Shown one piece after another: positions 55,901-64,000 of a DNA stretch of 64,000 bases; position 1 is the first letter of the stretch; every line of letters starts with the position of its first letter. The notes beneath the pieces were generated by a model. It was given only the letters and a program-made list of their open reading frames with translations. It searched no databases and was not told the origin of the DNA. Source of the stretch: Luidia sarsii (taxonomy: Eukaryota; Echinodermata; Asteroidea; Paxillosida; Luidiidae); the NCBI GenBank assembly GCA_949987565.1, contig OX465116.1, positions 15,530,909 through 15,594,908 of the forward strand, in the 5' to 3' direction. Both the position numbers and the translations under genes were made by a program.

Positions 55901-57341
55901 AGATGTCTTCACCAAATTCGCCTGGGCTACCCCAACGAGAGACCAGCGCGCTGGAACAGTGGCTAAAATGATGGTCAAACACCTCATTATACCATTTGGC
56001 GCCCCACAGAGGATACATTCCGACAACGGGAAATGCTTTGATGCTCAAGTAGTCCGAGAGCTCTGCAAGCTGTATGGGATCCGGCAGTCACACACGACCC
56101 CGTATCATCCGCAAGGCAATGGGCTTTGTGAACGTTTTAACAGGACACTTCACAATCTACTCGTTGCTCTTCCCGCCAATAAGAAGACAAGGTGGACCGA
56201 GTCTCTCCCCCATCTAGTCACCATCTACAACAACACTAAGCACTCCACAACCGGGTATGAGCCCTTCTACCTCATGTTTGGGAGGACGGCACGCCTACCC
56301 CAACACCTCCTCCTAGGTGTCGATCGCCCCCAGCTAAGTGGCACGAGTGCAGGCAACTATGCAAAGAAGCATAGTCAACAGCTTGAGAGGTCGCGGGCCC
56401 TCGCTGTTGCAGCTCTGGACAGCAAGGTCAAGGCTAGGAATTCCACTTGGGAGAAGGATGTCTTCGAGAAGCCCTTGTGCACAGGGGAGTACGTACTGGT
56501 TAGAGACAGGTCCCATCGGGGAAGAGCAAAGATCCAAGACTTCTGGGAAAGTGATCCTTACCTGGTGGTCAATCGTCCCTACCCCGGCCAGCCAGTTTAT
56601 GTTGTCCGTCATCACACAGGTCGCCAGAAGGTGTTGCATCGCTGCGACCTCAAACATTGCCCATGGGATGTTGGAACCCCACCTGGTCCCGAGACGGAGA
56701 GTGATACGACTGGAGACACCACCTCAAGCAGTCAAGACCGGTGCGAGGTGAGCTTCACACTCCTTCCTCCAATGCCGAAGCAGCCACCACCGATGGAACC
56801 ACCACTACTAGCAACCATGGCCAGTCCTGACAATTCTTCTCCTAGCATCCAGGAGAAATGTGGAGTGGCTCCCCCACCCCCGCCAGCAGAACCCAGGCTA
56901 CCTGATGTCAGCACGGATGACAGCACCGGCAACGGTCAGGACGAGTGCAAGGGTGCCCCTACTCCAAGTGCAGCGGAACCAGCACCACTATTACCTCTGC
57001 TCCCACCGCTACCTCCTCAGCAGGATGTTGACCCATACAAGCCACCTCAAGCCAGTGCACCGATGTCTGCTCCAGAAGAGAATGTCATCCAGCGGTCACC
57101 AGGCGGTGCGCTCCCTGTAGACACCCCTGGCAGCACGACCGAGACGGTTGAGCTCCCCTCCAGTGACACTCCGGTTGATCAACCAGCCCCACAGGGACTC
57201 AGACGTTCCAGGCGGACAACCAGAGGGAAACCCCCAAGTAGGTACCAGTTCTCCAATGTCCTACGCTTGCTGACACAAGTTAAAAATCTGGTGTCTGATA
57301 ATGCCGACATTGACCCTAGCAACTCTAGTGATACGGATTAG
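52863..57341 (+). CDS. pol: Retrotransposon pol: PR-RT-RNaseH-IN
   Basis: Open from the frameshift site to TAG at 57339-57341; the pol frame overlaps gag upstream, so no separate start is needed. Counting from 52893: aspartic protease DTGS at 41-44; reverse transcriptase YLDD at 498-501; RNase H with Asp658 (VETDASSRG) and Asp728 (TDHNPLKYL); integrase zinc-binding H918, H923, C950, C953, then catalytic D985, D1044 and E1080 (D-58-D-35-E). A C-terminal domain (WESDPYLVVNRPYPGQPVYVV) and a tail of about 220 Pro/Ser/Thr-rich residues follow. Every catalytic residue is present. The protein would be cut by its own protease, copy the RNA within particles and integrate the DNA. No chromodomain, so not a chromovirus. 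Confidence 0.97.
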   Translation, partial: LAPPTVSSQTVGGASGGSADISTGRFASKAAAACFSVDAVFGGIHVPCLLDTGSMVTTITLGYFEEHFHAHGTRLRSVPEYFQLLSANGTEIPYKGVFETSITVFGHTIDSRMVLVIESSQTSGSTPGILGMNVLKECWDEFVNPHGAAHLKKLRLHDDHPGWEGTMFAVSRRIEFTANPDKICRAHLLRGPPVLAPAGRLVILQASACPGPDNMEYTAVLESGESSNLPSGIRVNRSFVNIHRGKFLVGVVNDTDEDILLQGHSCIGTLYHGDSITSYAEGGQHRQAQCNSISTSVKETSPLLQSLELGDSVTPDQAAEFGQLLQKYGTVFSLTDGDLGYTETIRHRIDTGDTSPIRQRYRSLPPSQYLEVRAHIRDLLERGVIRESSSPWASPIVVVRKKDQSIRLCVDYRRLNSVTIKSAFPLPRINESLQALGNAKYFSVMDLTSGFYQVAMEEQDIPKTAFTTPFGLWEYTRMPFGLCNSPATFQRLMQRCFGDEALNSLLIYLDDIIVYSSTFEEHLQRLEMVFSRLRVHGLKLKPSKCDFFKTEVKYLGHLVAAGEGVKPDPDKIAVVKDWPEATTVTELRAFLGFTGFFRKFIRGYSSVTAPLLSYLKGTSHKGKVKDGGRKIELDEAARSAVQVLKSKLMEAPVLRFADFTHPFIVETDASSRGLGAVLSQQIDGAKSVIAYASRALRPTEKNDRNYSAFKLELLGVRWAVCEAFRDYLMGNKCIILTDHNPLKYLDSANLSAAELRWVQQLAAFDFKLDYRPGKTNQAPDALSRLHKCPDDEVPTWPPIELVSSTIRVTCGSAVLATEIPPVLTHQIRVGSDAGCLSLPGYSAKALRDLQDDDFVIGRVIRYVERGSRPSKGEREDDPSDVASILKHWDQLFLKNDVLYRRSELQGDGMCERLVLPARLHEEVLTLFHDDAGHFAAKRTLGQLQPLFYWPRMAASVSTWCHQCERCGIGKRPNRSTRPPLGTLRASAPLEIVSMDFTVLERSTDGYENVLVFTDVFTKFAWATPTRDQRAGTVAKMMVKHLIIPFGAPQRIHSDNGKCFDAQVVRELCKLYGIRQSHTTPYHPQGNGLCERFNRTLHNLLVALPANKKTRWTESLPHLVTIYNNTKHSTTGYEPFYLMFGRTARLPQHLLLGVDRPQLSGTSAGNYAKKHSQQLERSRALAVAALDSKVKARNSTWEKDVFEKPLCTGEYVLVRDRSHRGRAKIQDFWESDPYLVVNRPYPGQPVYVVRHHTGRQKVLHRCDLKHCPWDVGTPPGPETESDTTGDTTSSSQDRCEVSFTLLPPMPKQPPPMEPPLLATMASPDNSSPSIQEKCGVAPPPPPAEPRLPDVSTDDSTGNGQDECKGAPTPSAAEPAPLLPLLPPLPPQQDVDPYKPPQASAPMSAPEENVIQRSPGGALPVDTPGSTTETVELPSSDTPVDQPAPQGLRRSRRTTRGKPPSRYQFSNVLRLLTQVKNLVSDNADIDPSNSSDTD

Positions 57342-57717
57342 AAATTTAGTTCGAACCCTTGTAGATGTTTTGAGGTCTGTTGTAGACCAATTTGTTGTGA
57401 GATGTTCCGCTCACCAGTTTTATGTGTTGATGGGAACTCCAGAATGGAGCCTGTAATGCCAGAAACTACTTCGAACCTGTTACACTCTTGTCATGAAGCA
57501 GGTCTTTCTGGACCACGTTGTTATAGTTCCAATAGCCCGACAGGTTATGTGCTAGTGGTTAGCTAAAGCTGGATCTAGTTCGTTATTCTAGCTTGAAGAT
57601 ATTGTTGTGTTACTACTGTTATGTTGTTACCATATCCTGTGATTAATGAGGAAACCAGTAGCTCGTCATTCAGTGTTTCTGTGTCGTCGGGGCGACGACA
57701 ATAAAATGTTGGACAGA
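57342..57717 (+). other. Pol-to-LTR spacer
   Basis: No open frame. A perfect 7-bp hairpin GTCGTCG-GGG-CGACGAC lies at 57683-57699, 18 bp before the LTR. The base run next to the LTR (ttggacaga) is only weakly purine-rich, so the polypurine tract is not obvious. Confidence 0.7.
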
Positions 57718-58828
57718 TGTGGGGACACTGTCGAGCCCGGTAAGTGCGCTCCAGCCTCTTCGATGCCAATCCTCTACAGAGCCCGAAGTGCGCCCTCTCG
57801 CGCCGGGGGTGGGTTATGCCAACTCTCGCCTCCGTGTGCTGGCCGCGTCACTTCGGGCCTAAAACTTGCAGGTAACTTTTCACCTTTTTCTCCCCTTTAG
57901 TTTTCTTTTATAAGCCGGCAAGCATCTACCGGAAGGCCCATAGAATATATTGAATACTACTTTGTAGTGATCCATCATTTTGTTTGTGTGGTTTATCATC
58001 TTTTAAAAAGTTGGTAAATATGCGCTTCCAACATGGCGCTGTGCCTAGCAACCAGGCGATCCTAGTACTCTCCGTATAATGATAAAACTTTAAGTCCTAG
58101 TCCTATTGTATAATCTCGCCCACCTTTGTCCTGCAATTATTTTCGTCAACTGTAATATGATCCCCAGATGAGTTTATTTAATTACCTTTGGAATTCAGTC
58201 CTTCTACAGTCATCTGTAAGCTCGGTACTTAGTCGTTAATGGCGCCCCTATATTGTATAAGTGTGTAGAGTCTGTAATTTCTATTGAAGCGGGCTTTGCA
58301 AAGTTGCAGATAAAGAGTCGGTTATGCCTACCTAATTCCTGAAGGTACAGGTTTGCTGTAAAACTGTGTTGCACTGAAGTATATGGCTTTTATGAGTGTA
58401 TACTCCCTTGCTAGAATAACTTTGATGGAGCCAAGTGTGGGGCGTTATTCTTGCTTACCGAGATTAGACTTTACCTAGTCCTTTTATTGTTTGATTTATC
58501 GTCGTGCGTGTATAGCGACCTTGCATAAACCATAGGACCCCTTGACTTGGTTGTTAATTATTTTCGGAAAATACCTTTTATTTTGCCTTGTTATGCGAGT
58601 CTGCCTAAGCATATTACTGTATGCCTATATTGACTTATGGTTTACTTATGATATTTCCCCTTGTCTTTTATTTTCTTTATTATTGTCATTTGAAATGTAT
58701 TTTGATGCCAACTCTCGCCTCCGTGTGCTGGCCGCGTCACTTCGGGCCTAAAACTTGCAGCCGAATAAAACCTCTGGTCAATCCCGAACCCTTGTCTTGA
58801 GCGATTTCTTGACTAGCGCCTCCCAACA
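57718..58828 (+). repeat. 3' LTR
   Basis: Same length and, where checked, same sequence as 50289-51399, with its AATAAA at 58764. Followed by the TTGG target duplication. Confidence 0.96.
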
Positions 58829-59522
58829 TTGGGTCATATTCCTTTTTAGGGCATTATTGTTATTAGAATTACTGATAATGTCAAAGGCTTATCAGAAACA
58901 ATGTGGTACTGGTAGTTGATAAAAGACAAAATTATTTAGGCCAAATAAAGCAAAAAATTTGTTTCTCATCCTGACTTTTGGAAAAAAGGGGGATGTGGGC
59001 ACTTTGTTTTCTTTGTGCCTTTTCCAAAACAATATTTTCCCCTAAAGATGGGTAGTCCAATTTGCAGTCATTTTTAATTATGGTACAAATTGTAGACTGT
59101 GCATGTGCAAGGTTCAATGGCTGTAAACAGCGAAAATCAATCGACATTTCGTCTTTTTATCGTTTTATAAATAAAATCATAATAATTGATGCGGTGGCAA
59201 AAAAATTGTGGGTGGGGATGAGAAAGTAATATTTGTTTACGTGGCCTTAGGTAATCAGGAATTTAATGGAATAATTTTTTAGAAATTGATTATTGATTTT
59301 TCTAAATTTATATATTGATTATGAAGCTTATCCTTAAATAATAAATTGCATTCCAAGCAGTTTTGTTCCCGCCCTCATTGAAACAAGTTTCAGTTTCACA
59401 ATTCCAAGAATTTGAAGCAAGTTTATGCTCCATTTCCTTATCCTGTTCTATTCTTCCTCAAGCACATTCATCAAATAACTCTATCTGCTTCTATTGCTGT
59501 GGACCAGTCTAGATACTCAGCC

Positions 59523-59755
59523 ATGGATGAGCATGAGAGCCAACCATCGACGTCGGGAACTCACCGGTCAACAATGGCCAGCCTACAGGACCAAGATCAC
59601 ACACACCAGACAAACATTAATTCATTCTATGAGCTGATCAGTAATCTCAGTAAAATTATTGTGAATCTTGAACTCAGCCATCTGGTTATCCTCTGTCGTG
59701 GGAAGGGAGTTCCAAAGACTAGAATGTCTCCTGAAGATGCTGGAGAATTCCTGAT
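59523..59755 (+). CDS. DED-NB-ARC exon 1
   Basis: Starts MDEHESQPSTSG, a Ser/Thr/Gln-rich leader, then the first DED helices. Ends AT before donor gtgagt. A 68-bp minisatellite array starts about 130 bp downstream. Confidence 0.82.
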
Positions 59756-62700
59756 GTGAGTATCCTTGGCATGAAGCCAATCTTTATGTACTTTTAATTG
59801 TTAGATATTATTGACTTTGATGAAAGCCCTTGCTTTGAAACCTTTTGATCACATTTAATCCTTGTAAGATATGCCATCACAAGGAGGAGAGGGGAATAAA
59901 AAGGGAAGGGCAAGCAGTAGAGAAAGGATTAAAGGAGGAAAGCTGGTAGACAGACCAGGGTGAGATCAAAGGGAAGGGCAAGCAGTAGGGAAGGGATCAA
60001 AGGAGGAAAGCTGGTAGACAGACCAGGGTGAGATCAAAGGGAAGGGCAAGCAGTAGAGAAGGTATCAAAGGAGGAAAGCTGGTAGACAGGCCAGGGTGAG
60101 ATCAAAGGGAAGGGCAAGCAGTAGGGAAGGGATCAAAAGAGAAAAGCTGGTAGACAGACCAGGGTGAGATCAAAGAGAAGGGCAAGCAGTAGGGAAGGGA
60201 TCAAAAGAGGAAAGCTGGTAGACAGACCAGGGTGAGATCAAAGGGAAGGGCAAGCAGTAGGGAAGGGATCAAAGGAGGAAAGCTGGTAGACAGACCAGGG
60301 TGAGATCAAAGGGAAGGGCAAGCTGTAGGGAAGGGATCAAAGGAGGAAAGCTGGTAGACAGACCAGGGTGAGACCAAAGTGAAGGGCAAGCAGAAGGGAA
60401 GGGATCAAAGGAGGAAAGCTGGTAGACTGACCAGGGTGAGATCAAAGGGAAGGGCAAGCAGTAGGGAATGGATCAAAGGAGGAAAGCTGGTAGACAGACC
60501 AGGGTGAGATCAAAGGGAAGGGCAAGCAGTAGAGAAGGGATCAAAGGAGGAAAGCTGGTAGACAGACCTGGGTGAGATCAAAGGGAAGGGCAAGCAGTAG
60601 AGAAGGGATCAAAGGAGGAAAACTGGTAAACAGACCAGGGTGAGATCAAAGGGAAGGGCAAGCAGTAGAGAAGGGATCAAAGGAGGAAAGCTGGTAGACA
60701 GACCAGGGTGAGATCAAAGGGAAGGGCAAGCAGTAGGGAAGGGATCAAAGGAGGAAAGCTGGTAGACAGACCAGGGTGAGATCAAAGGGAAGGGCAAGCA
60801 GTAGAGAAGGGATCAAAGGAGGAAAGCTGGTAGACAGACCAGGGTGAGATCAAAGGGAAAGGCAAGCAGTAGGGAAGGGATCAAAGGAGGAAAGCTGGTA
60901 GACAGACCAGGGTGAGATCAAAGGGAAGGGCAAGCAGTAGGAAAGGGAAAGGAGGAAAGCTGGTAGACAGACCAGGGTGAGATCAAAGGGAAGGGCAAGC
61001 AGTAGGGAAGGGATCAAAAGAGAAAAGCTGGTAGACAGACCAGGGTGAGATCAAAGAGAAGGGCAAGCAATAGGGAAGGGATCAAAAGAGGAAAGCTGGT
61101 AGACAGACCAGGGTGAGATCAAAGGGAAGGGCAAGCAGTAGGAAAGGGAAAGGAGGAAAGCTGGTAAACAGACAAGGGTGAGATCAAAGGGAAGGGCCAG
61201 CAGTAGGGAAGGGATCAAAGGAGGAAAGCTGGTAAACAGACAAGGGTGAGATCAAAGGGAAGGGCAAGCAGTAGAGAAGGGATCAAAGGAGGAAAGCTGG
61301 TAGACAGACCCGGGTGAGATCAAAGAGAAGGGCAAGCAATAGGGAAGGGATCAAAAGAGGAAAGCTGGTAGACAGACCAGGGTGAGATCAAAGGGAAGGG
61401 CAAGCAGTAGGAAAGGGAAAGGAGGAAAGCTGGTAGACAGACCAGGGTGAGATCAAAGGGAAGGGCAAGCAGTAGGAAAGGGAAAGGAGGAAAGCTGGTA
61501 AACAGACAAGGGTGAGATCAAAGGGAAGGGCAAGCAGTAGGGAAGGGATCAAAGGAGGAAAGCTGGTAAACAGACAAGGGTGAGATCAAAGGGAAGGGCA
61601 AGCAGTAGAGAAGGGATCAAAGGAGGAAAGCTGGTAGACAGACCCGGGTGAGATCAAAGAGAAGGGCAAGCAATAGGGAAGGGATCAAAAGAGGAAAGCT
61701 GGTAGACAGACCAGGGTGAGATCAAAGGGGAGGGCAAGCAGTAGGAAAGGGAAAGGAGGAAAGCTGGTAAACAGACCAGGGTGAGATCAAAGAGACATTT
61801 TTTATTAGGGCCTTATAATTGTGGTAGAAAGGTTGGAAGGCATTTCATCCACAGCTTCACCCTGCTGAGACAGGCAGTAGCTAGCATTCTAGAGACCAAA
61901 TCATTCTATACCAATTGCCGAGTGCACTCATGCATAGAATAGAACTTTTGCAGAGATTGAAACAATTTCCTTGCAGGGATCCTTCAGAGGAACTCGTTAA
62001 TTATTATTGACATGTTTCCTTCCTGTTCCAGGACCCTTAATGAGTATGACATCATAGGAGAAGACAAGACTTCCTTCCTCAAAGAAATTCTCGAGCAATC
62101 TGGCTGCAATGTTGGCAAAACACTCGTAAGAAAACATTCATGAGCATTTGGGGGGAACAAAATATACTTGTAACACTACACTGATAATCATTATGCAAAC
62201 GATTATGATTATTCCCAAATTTGTAATCACTTTTTAGCACCAAAAAACATGCCAAACTTCCAAATATTTTTAATGAATTGTTTTCACCTAATTAAGCTGA
62301 ACTAATTAATATGAACCTGTTTTATTCCAAGGTGGAGAAATATGAGGCAGACAGACGGGAACATCTCAGAAATGTGGGGATTCTGTTGGGAAGGCGAGAT
62401 CCACTCTTTGTTGGCAGGGAGTCTTTCATCAGGATGATCCTTCAGGTCTTCCAAGATGCTTCCAGTCCGGGCTGTCGCTGTGTCTTGGTCTACGGTCTCG
62501 CTGGGACGGGCAAAACTAAGCTGGCTGCCGAGACTTGCGCTATTTACGAGAAACAAGTGCATGTTGGCACCAGGTAACATATTTTATCTTTTAGAGTAAT
62601 ATACAGTAACGATCAAGATGCAAATCTCCTAAAAGTGGAGGGCCTGAAGTTTTGATGCTTGGGATAGCAGGAACTTTCTCAAAGACATAATCCTGTCTTT

Positions 62701-64000
62701 GAGAAAGTTCTTGCTAGGATCGAAACATCAGGCCCATCTACTATTTCATCTTTTGTGTTTTTTTAATTTTTCTAAAAAATATAGAGTCTTATGTTTGAAT
62801 CCTAGCAGGACTTTTCTTTTTCTTCTTCTTCTTCTTCTTCTTCTTCTTCTTCGTCTTCTTCTTCTTCTTCTTCTTCTTTAACCTTCTTCTTCTGCTTTAA
62901 CCAGAACATCTTTTCCCCACTAATCCAGTCAAGTTTTCTTTGCTCCTTCAATAGTTTATTGACAACAATTCTGAGTTAGATTCCATTTCTGTGTTTAATC
63001 ACAGAAGTTGTCAGGGGACTAATTTTATGATTTTTTGTGTGTCGCTGTCAGACTAATTCCTGTGAATCTTCGCAAGGCAACCAAGGTGCAAGAGGTTGGT
63101 TTGTGGATCCACAACGCTGTAACTGGCAAACCAATCTCATCCAAACAGTTTGACATGATGCTGCTCAAATCCTGGATTCTGAAATGTCCACAAGGTAATT
63201 GTACATTTCTAAAAAATTAGGAGGTCCTGAGATTTTGATCCTAACAGGACCTTTCTCACAGGCGGAAACATCTTTAGGATTCACAAAATCATTTTGCCAA
63301 TCCAAACTTCACTTACGTTTCATGCAAAGTAGAGAACAGTGGAATACATGCCAAAAGCAACTGACATCAACTCACAAGGTGATTTGTTATTATGTTTACA
63401 CAGGGAAGACTTCATTCTTAGGTGATTTTTATGCTTACTGGCACTATGAAATTGTTCCCTGGTTAGTGTGACTGTCTGAGTATGTGGTAGACTAGGACAG
63501 GGTCTGCAGCCGATTTCACGAAACTTCAAATGTTGCGTACGCAACATTTTGTTGCATAACTTACGCAACATTTTGCTGCCTTTTCTAAATACAGTAGAAA
63601 AGAGCCATTGTGGCGGAAGACTTACGCAACATTTTACGTTTCGTAACTTACGCAACTTTTCTTGAAATCGGCTGCAGATCAGGGCATCTCAGAAGTTTGC
63701 AACATTTTTGTGTTACTTCAGACACACTTTTCTTAGACATTTGTAGATATATTCTTGAGCTACGATTTGTATTGATCTCTCATTTCAGATACTATTCTTG
63801 TGTTGGACAATGCCGATGATATCTTAAGGCCCTCATCGTTCAGCAGAGATCATTTTGTCAACACCCTCACCGATCTCTTGTCTCTCAACAACCGTCTGGT
63901 CAAGATACTCATCACCTCTCGCCACCCTGTCGATTCTAGGGCTCTCAAAGACACTGCCAACTTCTTGGAACTGAAACTTGAGCCACTGAGTGTTAATGAG
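59523..64000 (+). CDS. DED plus NB-ARC protein, 5' part (cut by window end)
   Basis: Five exons: 59523-59755, 62032-62125, 62332-62573, 63052-63194, 63789-end; GT-AG sites, phases consistent, 308 residues visible. Residues about 33-112 form a death effector domain (SFYELISNLSKI, SHLVILCRGKGV, DIIGEDKTSFLKEILEQ). Then an NB-ARC nucleotide-binding domain: LFVGRES near 134-140, Walker A GLAGTGKT at 164-171, Walker B ILVLDNADD at 240-248, and the LITSR sensor at 278-282. Proteins of this build are cytoplasmic ATP/ADP switches that oligomerise and recruit partners through the DED, in apoptosis or immune signalling; sea urchins and lancelets have enlarged sets. The C-terminal sensor part (often repeats such as TPR or WD40) is outside the window. 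ATG 59523 is the first in frame; an upstream untranslated exon is possible. Confidence 0.88.
59885..61795 (-). repeat. 68-bp minisatellite, about 28 copies, opposite orientation to 8165
   Basis: Unit on the plus strand: aaagggaagggcaagcagta, then gggaagggatcaaaggagga, aagctggtagacagacc, agggtgagatc; shortened variants lack gatc. Reverse complement of the MED12-intron array. Fills most of intron 1. Confidence 0.97.
62032..62125 (+). CDS. DED-NB-ARC exon 2
   Basis: Acceptor tcctgttccag, donor gtaaga. Encodes TLNEYDIIGEDKTSFLKEIL and the last DED helix. Phase 2 in, 0 out. Confidence 0.9.
62332..62573 (+). CDS. DED-NB-ARC exon 3, Walker A
   Basis: Acceptor ttattccaag, donor gtaaca. Encodes RDPLFVGRESFI, then VLVYGLAGTGKTKLAAETC: the P-loop that binds ATP phosphates. 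Confidence 0.95.
62630..62740. repeat. Hammerhead-like repeat, R-F pair
   Basis: Minus arm with agcaggaactttctcaaaga and plus arm gtctttgagaaagttcttgc, then taggatcgaaacatcagg. Confidence 0.8.
62815..62890 (+). repeat. TTC/CTT microsatellite
   Basis: About 20 uninterrupted cttctt repeats with one G change; reads as poly-Leu in one frame but is intronic. Confidence 0.95.
63052..63194 (+). CDS. DED-NB-ARC exon 4
   Basis: Acceptor gtcgctgtcag, donor gtaatt. Encodes LIPVNLRKATKVQEVGLWI and MMLLKSWILKCPQ, the segment between Walker A and B. Phase 2 in, 1 out. Confidence 0.88.
63220..63270 (-). repeat. Hammerhead-like repeat core, decayed minus copy
   Basis: gtcctgagattttgatccta then acaggacctttctcacaggc; 25 bp after the exon 4 donor. 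Confidence 0.7.
63504..63677. mobile_element. 174-bp MITE-like element
   Basis: Terminal inverted repeats ctgcagccgatttcacgaa and its complement ending 63677 (18 of 19 match); inside, several inverted copies of ttacgcaacatttt. No open frame. Confidence 0.82.
63789..64000 (+). CDS. DED-NB-ARC exon 5 (runs off the window), Walker B
   Basis: Acceptor tcatttcag. Encodes TILVLDNADDILRPSS, then RLVKILITSRHPVDSRALK and LKLEPLSVNE; open to the last base. Confidence 0.92.

Larger units (their letters stand above)
50289..58828 (+). mobile_element. Complete Ty3/gypsy-type LTR retrotransposon, 8540 bp
   Basis: Two 1111-bp LTRs (TGT...ACA) flank a primer site, gag and a pol with protease, reverse transcriptase, RNase H and integrase in the Ty3/gypsy order. 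Target duplication TTGG at 50285-50288 and 58829-58832. The LTRs appear identical wherever I compared them, so insertion is recent. No envelope frame and no chromodomain recognised. Gag has one frame break; pol is intact. It lies between the reductase gene and the DED-NB-ARC gene, in the same orientation, and neither gene is interrupted. Confidence 0.97.

Noticed and set aside
57342..57717. Envelope gene after pol
   Set aside because: The space is under 400 bp and holds no open frame; the C-terminal Pro-rich extension belongs to pol.
62699..62881. Poly-leucine frame
   Set aside because: Reading of the TTC microsatellite and a hammerhead-like repeat in an intron.

Overview
The window is animal nuclear DNA: intron-rich genes with GT-AG splice sites, tRNA-derived SINEs, MITE-like elements and very many minisatellites. 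A metazoan Mediator gene, a plant/fungal-type dihydroflavonol reductase-like gene and a DED-NB-ARC receptor together suggest an invertebrate deuterostome. A sea urchin seems most likely and a lancelet is the alternative; this is inference, not proof. All recognised genes lie on the + strand.

Layout. (1) 234-22411: the C-terminal part of MED12 in 20 coding exons (1197 residues visible), followed by a 3' UTR to about 24256. (2) 24918-44725: an eight-exon extended-SDR gene of the dihydroflavonol-4-reductase-like group. It has a tiny first exon, a 13-kb first intron and a long acidic C-terminal tail. A 3' UTR of up to about 2.7 kb follows. (3) 45.2-50.3 kb: intergenic DNA with a clean palindromic MITE (49803-49932). 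(4) 50289-58828: a complete, apparently young Ty3/gypsy-type LTR retrotransposon. Its 1111-bp LTRs look identical, it has a 4-bp target duplication and a tRNA-Leu-type primer site, and gag and pol are in different frames with a textbook -1 frameshift signal between them. Gag itself has one frame break. (5) 59523-64000: the 5' part of a DED plus NB-ARC nucleotide-binding protein that runs off the end of the window.

Introns and spacers are filled by three layers of repeats: a tRNA-derived SINE; an abundant interspersed family whose core folds like a degenerate hammerhead ribozyme; and about a dozen minisatellites with units of 12-97 bp. Several arrays start at, or within about 150 bp of, a splice site. 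In two genes the splice site itself has been copied: six donors at 11721-12292, seven acceptors at 39797-40234, and a doubled acceptor at 40846/40907. A 68-bp minisatellite found in introns of both MED12 and the DED-NB-ARC gene matches sequence next to the hammerhead-like core at 28.6-28.8 kb, which suggests that the interspersed family seeds arrays.

The three host genes (transcription co-regulator, carbonyl reductase, immune or apoptotic sensor) show no functional link. They are simply neighbours.
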